Assembly: GCF_016031655.1 (NCBI RefSeq)
Contig: NZ_JACCHQ010000034.1
Span: 1-64,000 of the forward strand
DNA length: 64,000 bases
Direction of reading: 5' to 3'
From: Bradyrhizobium glycinis
GTDB lineage: Bacteria > Pseudomonadota > Alphaproteobacteria > Rhizobiales > Xanthobacteraceae
Shown here: positions 1-9,051 of the stretch, piece by piece
Numbering within the stretch: the stretch's first letter is position 1
Layout: every line of letters starts with the position of its first letter
Position numbers and translations under genes: made by a program
The notes under the pieces: generated by a model
Seen by the model: the letters and a program-made list of their open reading frames with translations, nothing else
Databases searched by the model: none
Told to the model about the DNA's origin: nothing

Positions 1-234
1 CGCATTGTCCAGCATGGCGTCAGCCAGGAGCCGCTTCAGCTTCGTGTTCTCGTCCTCCAGCGTCCTCAGCCGCTTGGCCTCGGAGACGTCCATCCCGCCG
101 TACTTGGCCTTCCATTTATAGATGCTGGCGTCGCTCAGGCCGTGCTTGCGGCATAGATCGGCGACCGACACCCCGGCCTCGTGCTCCTTCAAGATCCCGA
201 TAATCTGCTCTTCCGTAAAGCGGCTACGCTTCAT
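1..234 (-). CDS. IS3-family transposase OrfA (partial)
   Basis: This is the N-terminal 78 residues of an IS3-group OrfA, the DNA-binding half of the transposase. The protein starts MKRSRFTEEQIIGILKEHEA and continues with a helix-turn-helix (GVSVADLCRKHGLSDASIYKW) and the start of the leucine-zipper helix (AKRLRTLEDENTKLKRLL), the normal order for this family. The reading frame is open to the window edge, so nothing here shows whether the element is intact. OrfB, the DDE catalytic part, would be supplied by ribosomal frameshifting and is outside the window. A second copy of the same N-terminus at 8911 ends after 46 codons. Confidence 0.85.
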   Translation of the reverse strand, partial: MKRSRFTEEQIIGILKEHEAGVSVADLCRKHGLSDASIYKWKAKYGGMDVSEAKRLRTLEDENTKLKRLLADAMLDNA

Positions 235-298
235 GCTCTGGTCCTCGTCGTGGGCCAGAACGAACTTCAAGCTGGATTAAGCTCCGGGGGCAAGGTCA
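1..298 (-). mobile_element. IS3-family insertion sequence, terminal part (copy A), cut by the window edge
   Basis: The element end lies at about 298, where the outward strand reads TGACCTTGCCCCC. The same end, followed by nearly the same leader and orfA start, recurs in the opposite orientation at 8847, and this match defines the boundary. Only the orfA end of the element is visible; orfB would lie beyond base 1. The element is inserted into an older IS3-type transposase remnant, which begins immediately at 299. The two copies face each other across 8.5 kb. Confidence 0.8.
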
Positions 299-453
299 CC
301 GGAGCTTATCCACCCAGCGTCGTAACACCGAGTCGCGCAGACCGAGTTCCTTGGCAACCGACCCGATCGATCGACCGCTCGATACCGCTAGACTAGTTCA
401 ACGGCTTGGCGCTTGTAATCCTCTGTGAACGATCGACGTTGACGTTCTGGCAT
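299..453 (-). pseudogene. IS3-type transposase OrfA remnant, interrupted by copy A
   Basis: Reading leftward from the ATG at 453 gives MPERQRRSFTEDYKRQAVEL, the usual start of another IS3-group OrfA. An in-frame TAG follows, and the frame shifts to resume as GRSIGSVAKELGLRDSVLRRW, the expected helix-turn-helix. The gene then ends abruptly at the IS end at 298. It therefore carries a stop, a frameshift and an insertion and is dead. It is a different IS3 lineage from copy A, so this is one element nested in another. Confidence 0.75.
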
Positions 454-1232
454 TTGACACCTCCGGGCTCTCTGAGCCTACTACAGGTGTCCACTCAGTC
501 GGAGGAGCTTCATAAACCCGGGCACAATGATAAGCTGACATTAATGGGGAGTAGTGCGGATGCGACTTGGCGTCCCTTTATCGATCGGGGGATCTGGGAC
601 AAAGGCGCTGTTTCTGCCGCATCCGCACTTCCGGGGAAGTTAGTGGTAACGTGAGCCCTATCTCTGGAGCAAGGAAAAGAACCTGCCTTTCACGCGCCGC
701 TAACTTCTGTCTCTCCCTTTAGGCATGATCCAATACTAACCACATCCGGCTTCCCGCGAGGTTCGGTCATGGGACACGATGGGTTGTAGCGAGAAAGCGG
801 TGTTGAGTCGCCTACCCGAACTGGTAGGTCTTGACGCCGCTCAACCTGTCAGTCTCGCAGAATGATCAGAGCGCCGAGGCGCGCTGATCTCCCCGTTTCT
901 CTGCTTCACTTGCACAAGCGAGCCCGCCTAAGCGCTCGCTGAAGCATTGGTCGATCTGTCGTATCTGTTCTCGATCGGCTGGGCGGCATTGCGTCGACCA
1001 CACGAGCGGTCTCTTGCATGTTGAACGCACGGCACCCATTGCCCTGCCGCCATCCACGGCGCGGGATCTAGCCCGTGCCGGAAGCCAGTTCGGGTGTGGC
1101 CCACGCGCGTTCTCGTATGCGCCGGCCCGGCTAGGGAATTTCAAGAAGTTCTTGGGAAAACCGAATAGCGATGATGAATCTAGTCTCCCGCGCAAATGAT
1201 TTTCATAAATTTTGAGTGAGAGAGTGTTTTCA
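454..1232. other. No recognisable gene
   Basis: This stretch has short ORFs in several frames, none with family motifs or a good ribosome binding site. The first bases (to about 500) are probably the end of the interrupted IS3-type element. The rest looks like decayed island DNA. Confidence 0.5.
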
Positions 1233-1699
1233 GAAGCTGCTCATGCAACCCGCATCTTTGAGGATTCCGGCGCGGCCGCTCTGCATCTGGGAGAGATTCT
1301 GACCAAGAAGTGTGGCCACTAGAACGAACGACAAGAAGACTGTCGACGCGCACGACATGGCGGAGAAGGTTGCCGCTGCTTCAAAGGCCCGTTGCGATCT
1401 CGTGATCATTGCCAGAACGGACGCGGTCGCCAGAAGAGCTCGATGGCGCGGTCAGCCGCGCCAAGTTTTACGTAAGGCAGGCGGATCCGATCTTCCCTGA
1501 CGCGTTGCATTCAGCGGAAAAGTTCCGCGTTTTCGCCGAGCGAATGCCTGGCGTGGCACTACTACTTGCGAAGATGACGGAATTTGGAAAGACGCCCTTC
1601 TTTACTACTGCTGAATTTAAAGCCATGGGTTACGCGCTGGTGACTTGGCCACTGTCCTCCTTACGTATGGCCAACAAGGCACAAGCAAAACTTAATTAG
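1233..1699 (+). pseudogene. Isocitrate lyase / phosphonomutase-family protein, decayed fragment
   Basis: Three frames together give a contiguous match to this superfamily. The first is a GAAALHL-type segment ending in KKCGH, the catalytic-cysteine motif (1233-1320). The second is the segment VDAHDMAEKVAAA plus DLVIIARTDAV (about 1333-1430). The third is DGAVSRAKFYVRQADPIFPD through MTEFGKTPFF to a tail ending NKAQAKLN (about 1440-1699). A stop follows KKCGH, and there is a frameshift near 1435. The N-terminal third of a normal protein of about 290 residues is absent. Family members cleave 2-methylisocitrate or oxaloacetate-like substrates; the exact activity cannot be assigned from a fragment. 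Confidence 0.7.
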
Positions 1700-1897
1700 C
1701 GATTGCACGTGACGGCGGCACACACAAGCTAGTCAACCGGATGCAGACGCGTGCGAACTCTACGCGACGATCAGATCACAGGATTATGAAGCGTTGGATT
1801 CCGTCAATGGTGCAAACAATCAATCCGGCCGGCATGCCGCAGCGGAAGTGAACGTAGAGAGGTCGACGCCGCCATCCCATTGCAGGTAATCGGAGCT

Positions 1898-2094
1898 GTC
1901 GAGGTTCTCCGGGTCCGCTTGACCCGGAGCTAAGAGGGAAGCCGGTGAGCGTTCGGTTACGCGAACCGTCGCAATGCCGGCGCTGCCCCTGCAACTGTAA
2001 GCGGTGAGCCCGCATCCATCAGTGTCACTGAAGCGCAAGCTTCGGGAAGGCCGGATGCAGGCGATGACCCGCGAGCCAGGAGACCTGCCCCGAT
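1898..2094 (+). promoter_or_regulatory. Cobalamin (adenosylcobalamin) riboswitch
   Basis: The conserved elements occur in the normal order: GGTTCTC near 1903, TAAGAGGGAAGCCGGTG near 1932, the core GCCCCTGCAACTGTAAGCGG near 1984, GTCACTG near 2024, CGGGAAGGCC near 2043, and the B12 box AGCCAGGAGACCTGCC near 2074. All expected sequence blocks are present, so the aptamer looks functional. It lies 117 bp upstream of metE, the classic arrangement in which high B12 shuts off the B12-independent methionine synthase. Here the gene it should control is broken. Confidence 0.93.
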
Positions 2095-2210
2095 AACCTA
2101 ATCGTCCACGGGCGGGGTGTCCCGGTGGTACGCCAAGCAGCTGCCGCATTCGCGGCTGTCCTGCCAGCGTCCGCCATGGCCTTTTGCCTCACCACAATGG
2201 GGTTAAAGCT

Positions 2211-4541
2211 ATGTCTTCTCTCTCTTCCGGTTGCTACACTCGGCACGCCCGTATTGGGCCGCGTCGCGAACTCAAGACCGCGTTCGAAAGCTACTGGGCC
2301 GGCAAAACGAGCGAGCAACAACTGCTGGAAACCTGCGTTCAGCCTCCGCGCAGCCAATTGGGCCCGCCAGAAGTCGCTCGGTGCGACCATCATTCCGTCC
2401 AACGACTTCTCGTTCTACGATCAGGTGCTGGAGACGAGCGTCCTGGTCGGCGCCATTCCTGAGGCCTACGGCTGGAAGGGCGGCCCCGTATCACTCAAGA
2501 CCTATTTCGCGATGGCGCGCGGCTCGCAAGGAGAGGAACAAGACGCCAGCTGCGAACACGCGCATCAGGGCCACGGCGCAGCCGCGCAGGAAATGACCAA
2601 GTGTTGGACACCAACTACCACTACATGGTCCCGGAGTTTCAGATGGGCCAGCCTTTCAAGCTCTCCTCCCGCAAGGCAATCGAGGAATATGACGAGGCCA
2701 AGGCACTCGGGTACCAGACGCGCTCGGTCCTTGTCGGTCCGGTCACGTCCTGAAACTGGGCAAGAGTGCCGATGGATTGTTCGATCCGGTTGCGCTGCTC
2801 GACAGCCTCGAACCCGTCTATGTCGAGGTGCTCCAGGAGCTCGCCAAGCACGGGGCCGAATGGGTGCAAATCGACGAGCCCTGTCTCGTGCTCGACCTCG
2901 ACGATGCCGCAAGAGACGCACTCCGGCGCGCCTATGCGCGGTTCGCCCAAGAGGTCCCTGGTATCAAGATCATGCTGGCGACCTATTTCGGCGCCATCGG
3001 CGACAATCTGGCAACCGCGCTGGCGCTGCCCGTGGCCGGTCTGCATGTCGATCTCGTCCGTGCGCCTCAGCAGTTGAGCCAGATCGCCGCATCCCGCATC
3101 CGCTCAGATCTCGTCATCTCACTCGGCGTCATTGACGGCCGCAACGTCTGGCGTTCCAACCTTCCGGCGCTGGTCGACCGGCTCAAGCCGGTCGTCGCAA
3201 AGCTCGGCGAGCGGCGCGTTCAGATCGCGCCGTCCTGCTCGATGCTACATATTCCGATCAACCTGGAGCTTGAGACTGCTCTCGATCCCGACGTGAAGAG
3301 CTGGCTCTCCTTCTCGGCGCAGAAAATCGTTGAGCTGTCGACCCTGGCCAGGGCGCTTGCCGGCGATACGGGCCTCGCCAACGCTCTCGGTGCGTCCGAG
3401 CGTGCAGCTACCGCGCGGAAGACCTCGCCCAAAATCCACGATGCAGCCGTCGCCAAGCGGATGGCCACGATCGACCCGGCGATGCGCAGCCGCAAGAGCG
3501 CCTTTACAAGCCGTGCCAAGGTTCAGCGCAAGCGCTTTGGTTTGCCCGCCTTCCCGACCAGGACGATCGGCTCGTTCCCTCAGACGGCCGACGTCCGCAA
3601 CGCCCGGGCTGCACATGCCAAGGGTAAGCTGACCGACGCGCAGTATGAGCAATTCCTCAAGGAGAAAACCGCCCGCACCGTGCGCTGGCAGGAGGAGATT
3701 GGCCTCGACGTACTCGTTCACGGTGAGTTCGAGCGCAACGACATGGTGCAGTATTTCGGCGAGCAGCTTTCCGGATTCGTCTTCACCCAACATGCCTGGG
3801 TGCAGTCCTATGGCTCCCGCTGCGTTCGGTCCGCCGATCCTGTTCGGCGACGTCTCCCGGCCGAAGCCGATGACTGTGGAGTGGTGGCGTTATTCGCAAT
3901 CGCTGACCAAGAAGCCGATGAAGGCGATGCTGACCGGGCCGGTGACGATCCTGAACTGGTCTTTCGTCCGTGACGACATGCCGCGCAGCGAAGCCTGCCG
4001 CCAGATTGCGCTCGCGCTCCGCGACGAGGTCACCGATCTCGAAAAGGCCGGCGCGACCATGATCCAGATCGACGAAGCCGCGCTTCGCGAAGGGCTTCCG
4101 CTGCGCCGGGCCGACTGGAAGACCTATCTCGACTGGGCGGTGGAGAGCTTCCGCATCTGCTCCACGGGCGTTGCCGACGCCACGCAGATCCACACCCACA
4201 TGTGCTATTCGGAGTTCAACGCTATCATCGACGCGATCGCGGCAATGGACGCCGATATCATCTCGATCGAGACCTCGCGCTCGAAGATGGAGCTGCTGGA
4301 CGCGTTCACAACCTTCAAATATCCGAACGACATCGGTCCCGGCGTCTACGATATCCACTCGCCGCGCGTGCCTGATACCACCGAGGTGAAAGAGCTGATG
4401 ACCCTCGCCCGAAAGCGGCTCTCGGACTCGCAGCTCTGGATCAATCCGGACTGCGGTCTGAAGACGCGCAGTTGGGAGGAAGTCCGCCCGGCGCTCGTCA
4501 ACATGGTCGCGGCCGCGCGTGAACTTCGTAAGGCGTCTTGA
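2211..4541 (+). pseudogene. metE: Cobalamin-independent methionine synthase, frameshifted
   Basis: MetE transfers a methyl group from 5-methyltetrahydropteroyl-triglutamate to homocysteine. Nearly the whole protein of about 770 residues can be read, but only by changing frame. A compensating pair of shifts occurs near 2226-2258, and further shifts near 2340, 2605, 2748 and 3823. The recognisable order is the N-terminal barrel (IIPSNDFSFYDQVLETSVLV, WKGGPVSL), then IDEPCLVLDL, FPTRTIGSFPQT, VLVHGEFERNDMV and the C-terminal barrel. The zinc ligands are still present in HTHMCYSEF and NPDCGLKTR. The gene cannot make an active enzyme. The cell presumably relies on B12-dependent MetH or a chromosomal metE. 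Confidence 0.93.
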
Positions 4542-4807
4542 TGTGGCCGGAATCTCAATCGTTAAGGCCCTAATTCCGCAAGGGAGACTGCCGATGCACT
4601 TCTGTACCCCTTTTGACAGCGGCAAGCCTTATCACGTCAATTTGTCGATGGTCGGGGGCCTCTGGCTTGACTGCGACAAGACGATCACCTCCGGCCGCTT
4701 GCCACGCCCATGTCCAACTCAGCCAGCATCTCAGCGGTAATCGAAGCCCGGTCGCTAAATCTCCACTCTCAACTCCCGCGGGCCATAGGTCGGCAGGATC
4801 TTTCTAG

Positions 4808-5020
4808 CTAGCCTTCTCGGCTGGCAATGTTGAAGCTGTCGCAAATAAGTGCGAATGAGTTTTTCGCTTCGGCATCCTCAAAGCAAAACCTGGTGCCGAC
4901 CTCCGCACGATCAGTCCACCAGCCCACGTTGGCCGCTTTCGCGATGCGCGCGGCCTCGCCCCTCAACAGATCCAGTTGTTTCCCGGCAGCACGAACAATC
5001 AGGCAATTTTCCTTGGGCAT
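4808..5020 (-). CDS. Small conserved-looking hypothetical protein
   Basis: This gives 70 residues from ATG at 5020, preceded by GGAGG at good spacing. That ribosome binding site is why this start is preferred to the one 18 bases upstream. The product begins MPKENCLIVRAAGKQLDLLR and is soluble, with no membrane segment and no motif I recognise. It stands alone, facing away from metE. Confidence 0.5.
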   Translation of the reverse strand: MPKENCLIVRAAGKQLDLLRGEAARIAKAANVGWWTDRAEVGTRFCFEDAEAKNSFALICDSFNIASREG

Positions 5021-5430
5021 ATAGGTCCTCCGTCGCAATGATGACGTTGCAGGTCGCCGATCAGATCGCGGTAGCAGCTCGTCAGCACAAAGGCCGCAAC
5101 AGCGGCCGCTGTGGCTTCATTGGCCAAAAAGCTCCGGGTGAAAAAGGTTAAGTGAAATATGTCGGCAACCCGGTAAAGGCGACCATATAGCAGCCCTCCC
5201 GGCAAGCCATATGATCTATTTCATGTTCCGCAGCAGGCTCAACGTGCATTAGGATAAGGCAAGGCCCGCCGGGGTTGGCGAGCTCGCGGGGCTGCCTCTG
5301 AGCCAGGCCGCGTATGTCCCTCACAGCCCGTCCCAGTTTCGACGTTGCGGAGATCAGTTAAGATTTCCTAAACCTTGTTCGTTTCTCTATTGGCAGGCGC
5401 AAGGTTGGAGACTTTTGACCTTGGGTCGGG

Positions 5431-5459
5431 AGCCCGCTAGCCGACGCACCTAGCGGGCT
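5431..5459 (+). terminator. Inverted repeat, terminator-like
   Basis: Perfect 10-bp arms AGCCCGCTAG and CTAGCGGGCT are separated by 9 bases. The T-rich tail is weak. No gene ending immediately before it was found on the + strand, so it may end a small RNA or a lost gene. Confidence 0.5.
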
Positions 5460-5515
5460 TCAGCATTCTTTGAATTATTTCTTTTCTGAGTTCGCACCGA
5501 ATATCGCAGCGCCAA

Positions 5516-5683
5516 ATGATTAGGAATCGCAAGCCCAAGGAGTGGACGGCGGCGGAGATGCAGCTGCTTGTCGAATTGGTCAAAAAAGGAGCGAGCACCT
5601 CCGAAATCGCGGCCGCTCTTGGTCGGTACACCGCCTCCATCAAGCGCCTAGCGCGAGATATGTGTCTGCTGCTGAAGAAATGA
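5516..5683 (+). CDS. Small helix-turn-helix (SANT/Myb-like) protein
   Basis: The 55-residue product begins MIRNRKPKEWTAAEMQLLVE and continues KKGASTSEIAAALGR. This pattern of a tryptophan, an acidic helix and a recognition-like helix resembles small SANT/Myb-like DNA-binding domains seen in rhizobial and phage proteins. A weak GC hairpin followed by six T residues at about 5697-5722 could terminate it. There is no clear partner gene. The function is not known; assignment rests only on the short pattern. Confidence 0.45.
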   Translation: MIRNRKPKEWTAAEMQLLVELVKKGASTSEIAAALGRYTASIKRLARDMCLLLKK

Positions 5684-5997
5684 TCGGCCCTGCAACCGCC
5701 GGCAGCTGGGGGGCGTTTTTTACTTGTGCAGACTAGCGAATATTGAGCGCAGTAAAAATGCTGTCACGATGTTTGCTGTATTCAAATCATTTTATGGGCT
5801 GAGGATATGATGATTACCCTTGATCAAGCGGATTTCCATCGCACCATTGCCCTCCAGCAATGATTGGCCTCTCTCAAGAATCAGATGGGCGAATTGGCCA
5901 GCCTGCGGAACCGACTGGCGCACGCTGAGCTGCGGCGCTCTCGATTGAGGAGGAACCGGCTGGCTTTCAAGAAGGTGGCGCGACACCGTATTTGTAG

Positions 5998-6225
5998 ATG
6001 ACCTTCCCTCTCACTACGCAGAATTGCCAAGCTCCCGCCTCTCAGCGCGATCTATTGGGAAGCCTGGGTCGGGTGAAGCCGTTTGGGAGCATGTCTATCG
6101 AAGAGCCGTGGCAACTGCACACGGTCGTCAATGATATTCTCGCCGAAAGACTCATGGGGAAGAATGCAGAGCTCAAACGACGGCTGGAGTTCCTCAACGG
6201 AGGAGACAAAGATGATCTCCAATGA
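5998..6225 (+). CDS. Hypothetical protein, 75 residues
   Basis: The ORF starts with ATG at 5998 and ends with a charged helical C-terminus (LAERLMGKNAELKRRLEFLN). A convincing terminator follows 13 bases after the stop codon, which supports it as a transcribed unit. Upstream, a short frame at 5807-5998 of similar helical character (MMITLDQADFHRTIALQQ) is cut by an in-frame TGA at 5861 and may be a related dead ORF. No family is recognised. Confidence 0.4.
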   Translation: MTFPLTTQNCQAPASQRDLLGSLGRVKPFGSMSIEEPWQLHTVVNDILAERLMGKNAELKRRLEFLNGGDKDDLQ

Positions 6226-6238
6226 GGCCGTTGCAATC

Positions 6239-6268
6239 AGCCCGCCGGTTCTCGCTGGCGGGCTTTTC
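6239..6268 (+). terminator. Rho-independent terminator
   Basis: An 8-bp stem AGCCCGCC / GGCGGGCT with a 10-base loop is followed by CTTTTCTC. It lies directly after the 75-residue ORF and could also serve the small minus-strand gene that ends at 6272. Confidence 0.65.
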
Positions 6269-6271
6269 TCG

Positions 6272-6385
6272 TCATGACAGGCACGCCACAATGGCGAGAG
6301 CTACGTCATAACCCAAGTCACCCGAGTACATCCAAAACAGGATCCCAGCACCAAGGGCGAGTACGAGCGCTTTGAGTGCAATCAT
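6272..6385 (-). CDS. Very small membrane protein
   Basis: The 37-residue product begins MIALKALVLALGAGILFWMY and consists largely of hydrophobic sequence forming one membrane segment, followed by a second short hydrophobic stretch (YDVALAIVACL). AGAGGGAC precedes the ATG by 6 bases, which favours this internal start. No family is recognised. Confidence 0.35.
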   Translation of the reverse strand: MIALKALVLALGAGILFWMYSGDLGYDVALAIVACLS

Positions 6386-6563
6386 CTGAAGTCCCTCTCT
6401 TTTCAATGAGAGAGGCTGAACCGTGATTGTTTCCAGGCTGCTTCGACGAGGCCGGCAAATGGTTTCATTCACTCAGCCCTTATCCGCGATCCGCCGGTTC
6501 ACGCTGGCGGGCCACTGTGCTAGCGGTTGCAACGCCGCGCCGATCGTGCGGAACGTCGCGGCA

Positions 6564-6610
6564 AGGCCGCAGGATCTGTACCAGAGCAGCGCCTGCGGCC
6601 TTTCGTTTTT
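6564..6610 (+). terminator. Strong rho-independent terminator without an obvious gene
   Basis: Perfect 10-bp arms AGGCCGCAGG and CCTGCGGCCT enclose an 18-base loop and are followed by TTCGTTTTTT. A weaker hairpin sharing CCGCCGGTTC-type sequence with the 6239 terminator lies just upstream (about 6498-6518). No convincing CDS ends here, so a small RNA or a lost gene is possible. Confidence 0.65.
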
Positions 6611-6612
6611 TG

Positions 6613-7164
6613 ATCAGCATGCGTTGTGGGAATGGCGCCACACTTGAGATGATTGGGAGGAAGGGGCGGAACCTCATCTCGTCGGCCGGCTTATCGGAAC
6701 GGCGACGGTCTCGGTATCACGGGGCAAGAGCCTGTCCGGGAGGCCTCAGCATCATTACGCCCCCCGGCCCGATGCTGAGGCCGCCACGGACTGTATTATT
6801 GTCGCGAAAACAGCATCGGGTGCGGCAGAAACAAACAGGGGCGCGGCTTACAACAGCGCAATTCGTTGTCGCTAGCACAGGTGTCGATCTCGTCTGCCTG
6901 TTTTCCCGGGAGCTGGAGATCTTCTGGGTGGCAGGCGGGCAACCCTCGTCGGAGGTCGGTAGTCTCTAAATGCGATTGCGGTTGCTGCGCCCGGCTCTTT
7001 CCCACCAAGGACCGATAATAGACGGGATTGGGATGCGGCCCCCAGCTCGTTGGACGGGAGGCCAGAACCGCTTTTTGGCCCTCAATAAGGGGCCGAATCG
7101 GTCTCAGTAAGGGCAAGTTATTGATTTTACGAGGAAACCTTTTTGAAACTTAGCTCTTGCAGAA
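6613..7164. other. No recognisable gene
   Basis: Only short overlapping ORFs without motifs are present. The 3' part is the promoter side of the AbiE-like operon. Confidence 0.45.
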
Positions 7165-7192
7165 TGTCAGAAGTCCTCCTATGTTTCTGACA
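7165..7192. promoter_or_regulatory. Inverted repeat, likely operator of the AbiE-type operon
   Basis: Perfect arms TGTCAGAA (7165-7172) and TTCTGACA (7185-7192) are separated by 12 bases, ending 15 bases before the antitoxin start codon. AbiEi-type antitoxins are known to repress their own promoters by binding inverted repeats, so the position fits autoregulation. The binding itself is inferred. Confidence 0.55.
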
Positions 7193-7207
7193 CCTGGAGA
7201 GAGAGCC

Positions 7208-7798
7208 ATGACCGCCCTTAGCACCCGGATTTTGGAAGTCACCAAAGAACTGCCCGAAGGCGCACCGATTGCTGCCAAGGGGCTTTTGCATCTTGGAAAG
7301 CGTGCTGCTGTTGATCAGGCCCTTTCGCGTCTTGCCGTGCGAGGAAAACTTCTTCGCGCGAGGCGAGGGGTGTATCTGCGTCCGGTCGAAAGCCGTTTCG
7401 GAGTTAGAGCTCCGTCGGTCGAAAAAGTCGTTGAGGAAGTCAAGGCTCGCAGCGGTGAGACCATTGTTTCCAGCGGCGCGGCGGCTGCCAACCATCTTGG
7501 TTTGACAACGCAGGTACCTGTCCGTCAGGTTTACCTGACCTCTGGTCCTTCTCGCGAGCTCCACCTTGGCAAGCAAGTTGTTCAGCTCAAGCATGCGCCG
7601 TTTTGGCAGCTTACGCTGGCCAATCGTCGTGCTGGTGAGGTGGTGCGTGCGCTTGCCTGGGTTGGTCCCAAGACGGCAGAACGAGCATTGCGGTCGGTCA
7701 GTCAGAAACTGACCCCAACCGAAGTGAGTGAACTAAAGTCTGCGGCGTCTTCATTGCCGACTTGGCTTGCCAGGCCGGTAAGCGAACTGCATGTCTGA
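7208..7798 (+). CDS. AbiEi-like antitoxin / transcriptional regulator (DUF6088 type)
   Basis: The 196-residue protein from ATG 7208 has a GGAGAGAGA ribosome binding site; the earlier in-frame codon at 7157 lies inside the operator region and is less likely. The N-terminal part (TRILEVTKELPEGAPIAAKG, then AVDQALSRLAVRGKLLRARRGVY) is the winged helix-turn-helix typical of AbiEi-family antitoxins. The rest matches their C-terminal domain. In such type IV toxin-antitoxin systems the antitoxin neutralises the nucleotidyltransferase toxin without the two proteins binding, and represses the operon. The gene overlaps the toxin gene by 8 bases. Confidence 0.8.
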   Translation: MTALSTRILEVTKELPEGAPIAAKGLLHLGKRAAVDQALSRLAVRGKLLRARRGVYLRPVESRFGVRAPSVEKVVEEVKARSGETIVSSGAAAANHLGLTTQVPVRQVYLTSGPSRELHLGKQVVQLKHAPFWQLTLANRRAGEVVRALAWVGPKTAERALRSVSQKLTPTEVSELKSAASSLPTWLARPVSELHV

Positions 7799-8807
7799 CA
7801 AGTTCCTAAATCTGTCTGACGCCGAGCGCCGAGAGGCGCTCGGTGTTGCTGCTTCCAATTCAGGACGTCCGGCACATCTCCTTGAGAAAGATGTCTGGGT
7901 TGTTTGGTGCTTGAATGCACTCTTTTCCTCTCCACTGGGAGAGCGCCTCGTTTTCAAGGGCGGAACGTCCCTTTCCAAGGCGTACGGCGCAATCCGCCGC
8001 TTTTCAGAAGACGTCGACCTTACCTACGATATTCGGGCAATAGCCCCTGATGTCGTGAAAACAAGCGAGAGCAATCCCGTCCCTCAGACCCGCAGCCAGG
8101 GCAAAAAATGGAGCGACCAGGTCCGAGAGCGACTTCCAGTTTGGGTGAAAGAAAAGGCGCTTCCCGTTATCGATCAGTGTCTGGAAAACGACAAGCTGAG
8201 TGCAAAGGCGGAAGCAGATGATGACAAAATCTTCGTCCGATACGCTTCCTTGGAGACAGGCAATGGCTATGTAAGCCCCGCCGTCATGCTTGAATTCGGC
8301 GCAAGATCCACCGGCGAGCCGAGCGAGCTTCACGACGTGGTTTGCGACGCCGCCCAGTATCTTGAAACTCTCAAGTTTCCAACTGCCAAGCCAAGGACCA
8401 TGAAAGCGGAGCGCACCTTCTGGGAGAAGGCGACTGCCATCCATGTTTTTTGCGTCCAGGGTAAACTGCGAGGCGAACGTTTCGCTCGCCACTGGTACGA
8501 TCTCGTGAGGCTGGATGACGCGGGGATCGCGGACGCTGCATTGAAAGACCGAAAGCTGGCTGACACGGTGGCAGAGCATAAAACATGGTTCTTCTCTGAA
8601 AAGGACCGTGCCGGCACGACGATTGACTATCACAAGGTGATCAATGGTGCGCTGAAGCTCGTCCCTGAAGGTGAAGCGCGAGCCGTTTTAGAACAGGACT
8701 ATGAACACATGGTCGACGACGGGCTCTTGCTGGACGAGCCAGAGACGTTTGAGACGCTAATGCAACGGTGTGCGAACATCGCAAATCTAGCGAACAGACC
8801 GGCCTAA
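7791..8807 (+). CDS. AbiEii/AbiGii-type nucleotidyltransferase toxin
   Basis: The 338-residue protein has the family signature at residues 55-80: KGGTSLSKAYG followed by FSEDVDLTYD, giving the GG-S active-site loop and the D74/D76 metal ligands of DNA polymerase beta-type nucleotidyltransferases. AbiEii relatives transfer nucleotides to RNA targets and cause growth arrest, protecting populations against phage or stabilising mobile DNA. Full length, no breaks, and translational overlap with the antitoxin suggest a working pair. It is one of the few intact gene pairs in the first 9 kb. Confidence 0.85.
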   Translation: MSDKFLNLSDAERREALGVAASNSGRPAHLLEKDVWVVWCLNALFSSPLGERLVFKGGTSLSKAYGAIRRFSEDVDLTYDIRAIAPDVVKTSESNPVPQTRSQGKKWSDQVRERLPVWVKEKALPVIDQCLENDKLSAKAEADDDKIFVRYASLETGNGYVSPAVMLEFGARSTGEPSELHDVVCDAAQYLETLKFPTAKPRTMKAERTFWEKATAIHVFCVQGKLRGERFARHWYDLVRLDDAGIADAALKDRKLADTVAEHKTWFFSEKDRAGTTIDYHKVINGALKLVPEGEARAVLEQDYEHMVDDGLLLDEPETFETLMQRCANIANLANRPA

Positions 8808-8846
8808 ACCTCCAAAGATGGTCGGAGTTCATGCGCCTGCCTCGAC

Positions 8847-9051
8847 TGACCTTGCCCCCGGGACTTAATCCAGTTTGAAGTTGGTTCTGGCCCACGACGA
8901 GGGCCAGAGCATGAAGCGTAGCCGCTTTACGGAAGAGCAGATTATCGGGATCTTGAAGGAGCACGAGGCCGGGGTGTCGGTCGCCGATCTATGCCGCAAG
9001 CACGGCGTGAGTGAGGCCAGCATCTACAAATGGAAGGCCAAGAGGGGCTAG
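8847..9051 (+). mobile_element. IS3-family fragment (copy B) with a truncated OrfA
   Basis: The end TGACCTTGCCCCC at 8847 and the leader match copy A at the left edge. The OrfA frame begins at 8911 and stops at 9051 after 46 codons (MKRSRFTEEQIIGILKEHEA ... IYKWKAKRG). After that the sequence departs from copy A, so orfB and most of orfA are gone. Copies A and B face each other, making 299-8846 an IS-flanked segment. Confidence 0.8.

Noticed and set aside
1552..1570. RpoN-like TGGCACTACTACTTGCG
   Set aside because: The spacer is one base too long, and it lies inside the isocitrate-lyase-family remnant.
5807..5998. Short + ORF with an in-frame TGA (possible recoding)
   Set aside because: There is no selenocysteine-insertion-like structure and no family. 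A simple nonsense change in a small dead ORF is the simpler explanation.
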